NCBI RefSeq assembly: GCF_000012305.1
Contig: NC_007204.1
Span: forward strand, 1,674,001 to 1,738,000
Direction of reading: 5' to 3'
From: Psychrobacter arcticus 273-4
GTDB lineage: Bacteria > Pseudomonadota > Gammaproteobacteria > Pseudomonadales > Moraxellaceae
DNA: 64,000 nt
Part shown: positions 57,733 through 64,000 of the stretch, one piece after another
Numbering within the stretch: the stretch's first letter is position 1
Layout: every line of letters starts with the position of its first letter
Notes under the pieces: generated by a model
The model's input: the letters and a program-made list of their open reading frames with translations, nothing else
What the model was told of the DNA's origin: nothing
The model's database searches: none
Translations under genes and position numbers: made by a program

Positions 57733-57878
57733 TATAAATGACCGTTAATAAAAGACATACAAGTATTATAACGCGCTACTGAAATTAATTTTTCTTGCTT
57801 GCTGTGCCTACGCCGACAGAGGCTATGAACCATTAATTCCAGTAGCGCGGTACTCTTTTAAAAGTGGAACAACTGTAG
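57733..57878 (-). repeat. MITE-like repeat, copy I (type IV arms)
   Basis: The core GCTTGCTGTGCCTACGCCGA is the reverse complement of the type I core, but the arms are different: GCGCTACTG..ATTAAT / ATTAAT..CAGTAGCGC, still almost perfectly complementary. The right end (GTGGAACAACTGTAG) is homologous to the type I left end read in reverse; the left end is more degenerate. Confidence 0.7.
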
Positions 57879-57995
57879 CGCTGATTACCGTATTAATTCA
57901 GAAGGAATATCACAAATTTAGCCGAATTACGGTATCATAGGCACACTTTTTCAATTTCTATTGATAATCAATCCGTTTATATAAAAATATAGGTG

Positions 57996-60098
57996 ATGAA
58001 AGTGCGTGAGATTCTAGTAACCAGTGCCCTGCCCTACGCCAATGGTGACATCCATTTGGGGCATCTTGTAGAGTATATTCAAACTGATATTTGGGTGCGA
58101 TCGATGAAGGCGCAAGGTCATAAGGTGACTTATGTCTGCGCGGATGATGCTCATGGTACTGCCATCATGCTCAAAGCCGAAGACAATGGCGTGACGCCAG
58201 AACAGCAAATTGCCAATGTACAAGCCGCTCATGAAGCCGATTTTGCTAAATTTTTGATTAATTTTGATAACTATCATTCAACGCATTCAGAAGAGAATCG
58301 GGAATTCTCCGAGCTGATTTATCGTCGCCTAAGAGACACGGGGCATATCTCTACTCGTGATGTTGAGCAGTTATTTGACCCTGAAAAACAGTTGTTTTTA
58401 GCAGACCGTTTTGTCAAAGGCACTTGCCCTGAATGTGCTGCGCCCGACCAATATGGCGATAACTGTGAAGTCTGTGGCACCACTTATGACGCGACAGAGC
58501 TCAAAGATCCGTACTCTACATTATCAAATGCGACGCCTATTCTAAAAACCTCAAAGCATTATTTCTTTGACTTACCAGAGTTCGAGCAATTTTTAAAAGA
58601 TTGGACGCGCAGTGATAATCGCTTGCAAGTTTCAGTTGCCAATAAACTGCAAGAATGGTTTGATGCCGGTTTGACCAGTTGGGATATCTCACGCGATGCG
58701 CCCTATTTTGGTTTTCAAATTCCAGATACGCCAAGCGATGAGCCCGATAAATACTTTTATGTGTGGCTAGATGCGCCTGTCGGTTACATGGCAAGCTTTA
58801 AGAACTTGTGCGACAAGCGTGCTGGTACCGATGATGCGTTAGATTTTGACCATTATTGGGCGCAAGAAAACGAGCATAAAACTGAAGTTTATCACTTCAT
58901 TGGCAAAGATATTGTTTACTTCCATGCGCTATTTTGGCCTGCGATGCTTGCCGGTAGCGAACTCCGTACACCAACAGCTGTCTTTGCTCATGGCTTCCTA
59001 ATGGTCAATGGCGAAAAAATGAGTAAGTCGCGCGGCACCTTTATTAAAGCCGACACTTACGCTGAGCATTTACATCCTGAATATCTGCGCTATTATTTCG
59101 CCAGCAAATTGTCTGACAAAGTCGAAGACATCAACCTAGATTTAGAAGACTTTATGCAAAAGGTCAATTCTGACCTCGTTGGTAAAGTGGTCAATATCGC
59201 CAGTCGCAGCGCTGGTTTTTTGCTCAAAAAATATGACGGCATGCTCACAGACGTCTGTGCTGAGCCAAGCTTATTAGAAGATATCACCAAGACTGGTGAT
59301 GAGATTGCTGCCGCTTACGAGAACCGTGAGTTTTCACGTGCTATGCGTCTGATTATGCAATGTGCTGATAAAGCCAATGAATATATTGATGAGAAAAAAC
59401 CATGGGCGCTTGCCAAGGTTGAAGGCGCAGAGCAAGAAGTACAAGATGTCTGCTCAGTGGCAATCAATATCTTCCGTCAATTGATGGTATATCTTGCCCC
59501 TGTCTTGCCTGAGCTGACTGCCAATGCCAAAGAATTTTTAAATATTAATGATTTAAGCTTTGCTAGCAGAAATGAGTGGTTGCTTGGTCATCAAATTAAT
59601 AAGTTTAAGCCGCTTATGCAGCGTATTGATGAAAAAGATGTTGCTGCAATGGTTGATGCATCAAAAGCCTCATTGACACAAGTAGATGCGCCTACCGCTA
59701 GCCAAGACGATAAAATGGTAGCAAAAAACACCGCGCCCGCAGCAACGCCGAGCAGTACTGAACAAGCAGACTATATCGGTATTGAAGACTTTGCCAAAGT
59801 TGAGATGAAAGTGGCTCATGTTATCGCTTGCAGTTATGTTGAAGGCGCGGACAAATTGCTTCAGTTCACCTTAGATGTGGGTGAAGCGCAGCCGCGTAAT
59901 GTCTTTAGCGGTATTCGTAAGTTTTATGAGCCTGAGCAATTGCTAGATAAAAAGGTCATTTGCGTGACCAATCTGGCACCGCGTAAGATGAAATTTGGTA
60001 TATCGGAAGGCATGATTCTGTCTTCAGGCGATCCAAAAACCCAGTTAACGGTGGTTACTTTACCGGACAACTGCGTGATTGGAGATTTGCTTGCCTAA
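57996..60098 (+). CDS. metG: Methionyl-tRNA synthetase
   Basis: 700 residues from ATG at 57996, preceded by AGGTG; a GTG one codon earlier is less likely. Class Ia synthetase: HIGH-type motif [13 protein letters not shown], zinc knuckle [22 protein letters not shown] in [10 protein letters not shown], and an anticodon-binding helical domain. After an Ala/Thr/Ser-rich linker (about 560-600) comes a C-terminal tRNA-binding domain ([24 protein letters not shown]), as in the dimeric E. coli enzyme. Monocistronic with a terminator. Confidence 0.97.
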   Translation: MKVREILVTSALPYANGDIHLGHLVEYIQTDIWVRSMKAQGHKVTYVCADDAHGTAIMLKAEDNGVTPEQQIANVQAAHEADFAKFLINFDNYHSTHSEENREFSELIYRRLRDTGHISTRDVEQLFDPEKQLFLADRFVKGTCPECAAPDQYGDNCEVCGTTYDATELKDPYSTLSNATPILKTSKHYFFDLPEFEQFLKDWTRSDNRLQVSVANKLQEWFDAGLTSWDISRDAPYFGFQIPDTPSDEPDKYFYVWLDAPVGYMASFKNLCDKRAGTDDALDFDHYWAQENEHKTEVYHFIGKDIVYFHALFWPAMLAGSELRTPTAVFAHGFLMVNGEKMSKSRGTFIKADTYAEHLHPEYLRYYFASKLSDKVEDINLDLEDFMQKVNSDLVGKVVNIASRSAGFLLKKYDGMLTDVCAEPSLLEDITKTGDEIAAAYENREFSRAMRLIMQCADKANEYIDEKKPWALAKVEGAEQEVQDVCSVAINIFRQLMVYLAPVLPELTANAKEFLNINDLSFASRNEWLLGHQINKFKPLMQRIDEKDVAAMVDASKASLTQVDAPTASQDDKMVAKNTAPAATPSSTEQADYIGIEDFAKVEMKVAHVIACSYVEGADKLLQFTLDVGEAQPRNVFSGIRKFYEPEQLLDKKVICVTNLAPRKMKFGISEGMILSSGDPKTQLTVVTLPDNCVIGDLLA

Positions 60099-60138
60099 AA
60101 ACGTTACATTAATTAAGTAATAATAAAAGAACAACCAT

Positions 60139-60168
60139 AAAAAAACGGTCGAAACAGACCGGTTTTTT
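60139..60168. terminator. Terminator between metG and the small secreted protein gene
   Basis: Stem built on AAAACGGTC / GACCGgTTTT with one bulged base and T-runs on both strands; serves convergent genes. Confidence 0.8.
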
Positions 60169-60212
60169 ATGGAAATTGATTTATAAAAATGGATAAAAAG
60201 TAAGCTTTATAT

Positions 60213-60650
60213 TCATTTACTCAAAATATCAATAATCTGCAATGTATCATTAATCACCGTCACAACTTGATTTTCTGGCGTACGAATACGAACGTAACCG
60301 TCCTCATTACGGTTTAAAACTACCGAACGGTCATAAACGTCTCTATCAATCTTGCCGACCACTCTGTAATCATATTTATCAAGACCACGCTTAAATGAGG
60401 CGTTAGGGTTAGCATGGTGATAAGCGTTAATGTTAGGTTGGGCGTTGCTGCTATAGCCATTTTTGAATTTGTGTTTTTCTGACTGGTGAGGCTTGAGCTG
60501 TACTTGTACATCCTTATCTTTACTGACATAAGCAGCTTTGCCCTTGGCATGCTCATTACCGTGACCATCTTTTGCCATAGCAGGTAAGCCAATCAATGAG
60601 GTAGCAGTAATACCAGCGATGGTTAATAACTTAAGATTAGTAGTGTTCAT
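60213..60650 (-). CDS. Small secreted protein of unknown function
   Basis: 145 residues. Signal peptide to about residue 26 (IGLPAMA, cleavage before KDGHG). The mature part is rich in His, Lys and Tyr (GHGNEHAKGKA, NAYHHANPNASFKR) and ends with a beta-strand-like stretch (VVTVINDTLQIIDIL) faintly like the end of RcnB/DUF-type periplasmic proteins. The resemblance is too weak to assign. Probably periplasmic; possible metal binding from His residues is speculation. Confidence 0.7.
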   Translation of the reverse strand: MNTTNLKLLTIAGITATSLIGLPAMAKDGHGNEHAKGKAAYVSKDKDVQVQLKPHQSEKHKFKNGYSSNAQPNINAYHHANPNASFKRGLDKYDYRVVGKIDRDVYDRSVVLNRNEDGYVRIRTPENQVVTVINDTLQIIDILSK

Positions 60651-61048
60651 AATGTTATCCTTAAAATATTCATTTGAAAAAGATTAAGTAGATATTAGAG
60701 TCTGTTGAACATTTACCACGTCAGCATAATAATGATATGAACTTTAGACTCACTATAACTTTCGTATAAAAATTAGCTTACGTTAATTATAAAGTGCATT
60801 CGTAATAGCGACATTGCTGGTTTGTACGTTTTTTAATCATAGTTTTACCAAATAAAACAGTCAATACTTGGCTTAATAACACCCGTGACGAATACGCTTT
60901 AATTTTTTATTGCGATAAATTACATTACTGTCATAATATAAACATAATGATCAATGGATTGATTACTTTGATGTTAGCCCGTTATCTCAGCACTCACATA
61001 ACATTGACTCGGGTAACCTGCACTTTCTAATCTACGAGCCACCATAAA
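60651..61048. other. Intergenic region with divergent promoters, no gene seen
   Basis: 398 AT-rich bp between the secreted-protein gene and the first substrate-binding lipoprotein gene. It must hold both promoters; no repeat, RNA or convincing operator noticed. Confidence 0.45.
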
Positions 61049-62098
61049 ATGACCTTTGCTACTACTTTACGCTTTAGCCTATTTGGTGCTGCGATGAGCG
61101 CCGCGCTTGGATTATCAGCCTGCTCTAAACCTGCAGACACGGCAACGAGCGCCGATGACAGTGTCACCACTGCTCAAAAACCTGCCAAAACCTTGGCAAT
61201 TACTCAAATCGTTGAGCATCCCTCATTAGATGATATGCGTCGCGGCATTATTGATGAGCTGGCAGATAACGGTTATGTCGAAGGTCAGAATTTAAAGGTT
61301 AATTTTCAAAGTGCGCAAGGCAATACGGCAACCGCCGGACAAATCGCTAAGCAGTTTGTTGGCGACAATCCTGATGCCATCGTTGCAATCTCAACCCCAT
61401 CAGCACAATCTATGGTCTCTGCGACCACGACCATACCGATTATATATACCGCCGTCTCAGACCCACTGGGTGCCAAACTTATCACCGCAGATGGCAAACC
61501 TTTTCAAAGCAATTTGACGGGTCTGTCAAGCCAATTACCACTAGAGCCGCAGCTAGATTTGCTTCAAAAAATCAAGCCCAACCTCAAAACGATTGGTTAT
61601 GTATACAGTCCTGGTGAAGCCAACTCTGTATCCTTACGTGATGAGCTAAAAAAAGCGCTGCCAGCACGCGGTTTATCATTGTTGGACATTCCAGCCAACC
61701 GTCCAACCGATATCGGTATGGCGACACGCAGCCTACAGGGACGCGCGGATATTATTTATACCTCATTTGATAATAATGTTGCCTCAGCATTTGAAGCCAT
61801 GGTGCAAGCGGCCAATGAGCTAAAGCTGCCTATCGTTGCCTCTGATGAATTCAGTGTACAACGCGGTGCAACTGCAGCACTTGGCGTCAATGATTATGAC
61901 TTTGGTCGTACGACAGGTAAAATGGTTTATCGCATCTTAAATGGCGAGGCGGTCAAGACCGTTAAGCCTGAAGTCATGAATGAATTGACGCTCTATGTCA
62001 GCCCTAAACATGCTAAAACGCAAGGCGTGGTATTGTCAGATGAGCTGCTAAAAAATGCTATTAATGTCGATAATAAGGCAAAAAATGCCAGAAAATAA
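61049..62098 (+). CDS. ABC transporter substrate-binding lipoprotein (TrpX-like, DUF534), paralogue 1
   Basis: 349 residues. Lipoprotein signal with LSACSKP (Cys 25). Mature part has the TrpX/ABC_sub_bind pattern: ITQIVEHPSLDDMRRGIIDEL, GQNLKVNFQSAQGN, KQFVGDNPDAIVAISTPSAQS, GYVYSPGEANS and GRADIIYTSFDNNV. It delivers an amino-acid-like or aromatic ligand to a permease that starts at 63634. A closely related paralogue follows after 174 bp. The stop codon lies inside a 14-bp tandem repeat. Confidence 0.9.
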   Translation: MTFATTLRFSLFGAAMSAALGLSACSKPADTATSADDSVTTAQKPAKTLAITQIVEHPSLDDMRRGIIDELADNGYVEGQNLKVNFQSAQGNTATAGQIAKQFVGDNPDAIVAISTPSAQSMVSATTTIPIIYTAVSDPLGAKLITADGKPFQSNLTGLSSQLPLEPQLDLLQKIKPNLKTIGYVYSPGEANSVSLRDELKKALPARGLSLLDIPANRPTDIGMATRSLQGRADIIYTSFDNNVASAFEAMVQAANELKLPIVASDEFSVQRGATAALGVNDYDFGRTTGKMVYRILNGEAVKTVKPEVMNELTLYVSPKHAKTQGVVLSDELLKNAINVDNKAKNARK

Positions 62099-62150
62099 TC
62101 ACTGGCAGATAATCACTGGTAGATAATCACTGGTAGATAATCACTGGCAG
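62095..62150. repeat. 14-bp tandem repeat (four units)
   Basis: ATAATCACTGGYAG at 62095-62108, 62109-62122, 62123-62136 and 62137-62150, units differing only at one C/T. The first unit contains the stop codon of the upstream gene. Confidence 0.92.
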
Positions 62151-62272
62151 ATAAGAATGAATACACAGTAGATAACTTATAGCAATTAATGTTTATAACC
62201 GCAGTATGCAAGGCCCTTTATTTATCTTTTATATAATGTACGGACATATTATTATTTTCAGGAGTAAGACCC

Positions 62273-63298
62273 ATGTTGTATCAGAATCGTTTTGCCAAAG
62301 CTCTTTTATGGGGCGGTGTTTGTACCGCTATTTTGACTGGTTGTAATCAGCCTGCTAAAGAAGGTACCTCGACTGATAGTACTGCGGGTGCCGATACCAC
62401 AACGGAAATGAAAACGGTTGCTATCACTGCTATCGTTGAACATCCAGCACTTGATGATGTACGTAAAGGCGTGATCGATGAGCTAAACGCTGCCGGCTTT
62501 AAAGATGGCGAAAACTTGAAAGTCAACTTTCAAAGTGCCCAAGGTAATACTGCTACCGCCGGTCAGATTGCCAAGCAATTCGTCGCAGACAACTCAGACG
62601 TTATCATTGCTATTGGCACCCCATCTGCGCAGTCAGTAGCTGCTGCAACCAGTAGTATTCCGTTAGTGTTTTCAGCAGTTACCGATCCGGTTGAAGCCAA
62701 ACTGGTATCAAAGCTTGATGGTTCTGGCACCAACGTCACTGGTGGTTCTGATGCGCTTCCTTATGAGCCACAAATCGAATTGATGCGCCAAATTATTCCT
62801 AGCTTAAAAAACGTAGGCTACGTTTATAGCCCAGGTGAAGTCAACTCAACGATTATTCTAAAAAATCTAAAAGAGAAACTGACGCCACTTGGTATTAAAG
62901 TACATGAAGCCCCTGCCCAGCGTAGTACTGATATTGCCATGGCAGCACGCAGCCTAGAAGGTAAGGTCGATATGATCTATACCTCAACGGACAATAACGT
63001 GGTTTCAGCTTACGAGTCACTATATCAAGCCGCTAAAGAAAGTAAGATTCCACTACTCGCCTCTGATACCAGCTCAGTTGAACGCGGTGCCATCGCAGCA
63101 TTAGGCGTCAACTACTATGATCTTGGTCGTGAAACTGGCAAAATCGTTGTACGCATTTTAAATGGTGAAAAAGCAGGCGCAATTCCAGTATATACGCCAA
63201 AAGTTCTTGACTTATATGTCAGTCCAAAACACGCTAAAGAGCAAGGCATAACTTTACCGCAAGCCGTTATTGATAAAGCAAAAGAAGTGGTAGAATAA
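62273..63298 (+). CDS. ABC transporter substrate-binding lipoprotein (TrpX-like, DUF534), paralogue 2
   Basis: 341 residues. Lipobox LTGCNQP (Cys 24). Shares long blocks with paralogue 1 (AIVEHPALDDVRKGVIDEL, ENLKVNFQSAQGNTATAGQ, YSPGEVNS, DNNVVSAYE) and ends in the same YVSPKHAKEQGI motif. CAGGAG lies upstream of the ATG. The two binding proteins probably arose by duplication and may offer different ligands to one transporter. The following 335-bp gap contains a weak hairpin before the permease. Confidence 0.92.
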   Translation: MLYQNRFAKALLWGGVCTAILTGCNQPAKEGTSTDSTAGADTTTEMKTVAITAIVEHPALDDVRKGVIDELNAAGFKDGENLKVNFQSAQGNTATAGQIAKQFVADNSDVIIAIGTPSAQSVAAATSSIPLVFSAVTDPVEAKLVSKLDGSGTNVTGGSDALPYEPQIELMRQIIPSLKNVGYVYSPGEVNSTIILKNLKEKLTPLGIKVHEAPAQRSTDIAMAARSLEGKVDMIYTSTDNNVVSAYESLYQAAKESKIPLLASDTSSVERGAIAALGVNYYDLGRETGKIVVRILNGEKAGAIPVYTPKVLDLYVSPKHAKEQGITLPQAVIDKAKEVVE

Positions 63299-63400
63299 CT
63301 GCTTTTTAAATAATCAGTATAAAATAAACAGTAGATGATAATGTTGATTGCACAAGCCGTAGTTATCATCTACATTAGCTTTACCTTGCTATTTATTGAT

Positions 63401-63444
63401 ACAAACAAAACCCAGCTATTTGTCAGTAGGCTGGGCTTGTTGTT
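63401..63444 (+). terminator. Weak hairpin between paralogue 2 and the permease gene
   Basis: CCCAGC / GCTGGG core with imperfect flanking pairs (ACAAA.. / ..TTGTTGTTT) and no clean T-run. It may reduce transcription into the permease gene. The rest of 63299-63633 shows no gene. Confidence 0.4.
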
Positions 63445-63633
63445 TAAAGGCTTTCAATAAGCAAAGATTATGATCATTTATGACAGTGATCGATTGTGCT
63501 TTACCCTAGCTGCAGATTATACAATCTGTTAAATTCACCGCCTAAGTGTTTGGCTTGTAGATGACGCTGACATATACCACTCGTCTCCATCCTATGGTTC
63601 GCTAAACACTTGGTTATGACTTACTGATCTCTT

Positions 63634-64000
63634 ATGTCTTTAATTGCTTTTTTTGGTGCACTTGAAAGTGGTCTGATTTATGGGCTAGTGGCGCTTGGCG
63701 TTCTTATCTCATTTCGTACCCTTGATTTCCCAGATTTAACGGCTGACGGTAGTTTTCCGTTAGGTGGCGCTGTCGCTGGTATCTCTATCATCGCTGGTAT
63801 CAATCCATGGCTTGCCTGCGCTTTTGGTATGCTAGCAGGATCAGTCGCCGGTATCGTCACTGCTTGGTTGCACGTCAAACTTGGCATTTTGCAGCTGCTT
63901 GCCAGTATCTTGGTGATGGTAGCACTATATTCTATCAACCTACGTATTATGGGTGCGCCAAACTTACCGTTATTGGGTGAAACCACGGTATTTAGCACCT
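63634..64000 (+). CDS. ABC transporter permease of the TrpXYZ type, 3' end outside the window
   Basis: Open from ATG at 63634 to the window edge, 122 codons. The protein begins MSLIAFFGALESGLIYGLVA, with hydrophobic membrane segments and the family segment FRTLDFPDLTADGSFPLGGA, as in TrpY-like/branched-chain-type permeases paired with DUF534 binding proteins. With the two lipoproteins upstream it makes the transporter; an ATPase gene should follow outside the window. Confidence 0.88.
   Translation, partial: MSLIAFFGALESGLIYGLVALGVLISFRTLDFPDLTADGSFPLGGAVAGISIIAGINPWLACAFGMLAGSVAGIVTAWLHVKLGILQLLASILVMVALYSINLRIMGAPNLPLLGETTVFST

Overview
The window looks like chromosomal DNA of a gammaproteobacterium of the Moraxellaceae, most likely a Psychrobacter. 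This is inferred from protein character, the leuCDB / fimV-truA / petABC-sspAB neighbourhoods and a family of short AT-rich intergenic repeats; no 16S or database search was possible. Most of it is ordinary metabolism and housekeeping, interrupted by repeats, one complete insertion sequence and a few decayed genes.

Layout. 1-1.6 kb: the end of an accessory cluster, with a partial unknown gene overlapping a JetD/DUF2220-like Toprim-type gene (possible tail of a Wadjet/Mks-like defence locus). 1.7-8.9 kb: NAD-malic enzyme, divergent from four genes that match bhcA-bhcB-bhcC-bhcD in order and family, i.e. the beta-hydroxyaspartate cycle for glyoxylate/glycolate assimilation. A strong terminator-like hairpin lies between bhcC and bhcD. 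9-15 kb: a TVP38-oxidoreductase fusion, a sterol-desaturase-like hydroxylase, an AhpD-like protein, a TetR regulator and a dehalogenase. Five copies of one 16-bp palindrome in front of three of these transcription units suggest a TetR regulon. 15-21 kb: a DUF2058 protein, a repeat- and IS-remnant-rich gap, then thiolase, a FadB-type bifunctional enzyme and a CaiB/BaiF CoA transferase. 21-25 kb: a broken doxX, a YoaK-like membrane protein, pirin and an aromatic/aspartate aminotransferase. 25-32.5 kb: queA, FimV split over two genes, an asparaginase, truA and infA. 32.7-38 kb: leuB, a lipoprotein, leuD, leuC and a divergent LysR regulator. 38-43 kb: putP and two tandem FadL-type porins. 43-50.7 kb: slyX, uup, petABC (cytochrome bc1), sspA, sspB, dcd. 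51-58 kb: apbC/mrp, an IS982-family element, and a 3-hydroxybutyrate locus (dehydrogenase, CoA-transferase subunits, divergent GntP permease). 58-64 kb: metG, a small secreted protein, two paralogous substrate-binding lipoproteins and the start of their ABC permease.

The main metabolic theme is use of small carbon compounds: glyoxylate through the BHA cycle (giving oxaloacetate, with malic enzyme next door), fatty acids (FadL porins, thiolase, FadB-like enzyme), 3-hydroxybutyrate and proline. No rRNA, tRNA or CRISPR array was seen.

Two genome-wide processes can be read in the sequence. First, a MITE-like repeat family of about 75-150 bp is present in eight to ten copies. Its halves are interchangeable and its hairpin arms differ between copies, mostly in a compensated way. 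Second, short tandem duplications of 13-15 bp recur: three intergenic arrays just after stop codons, and two duplications that shift the frame of decayed genes.
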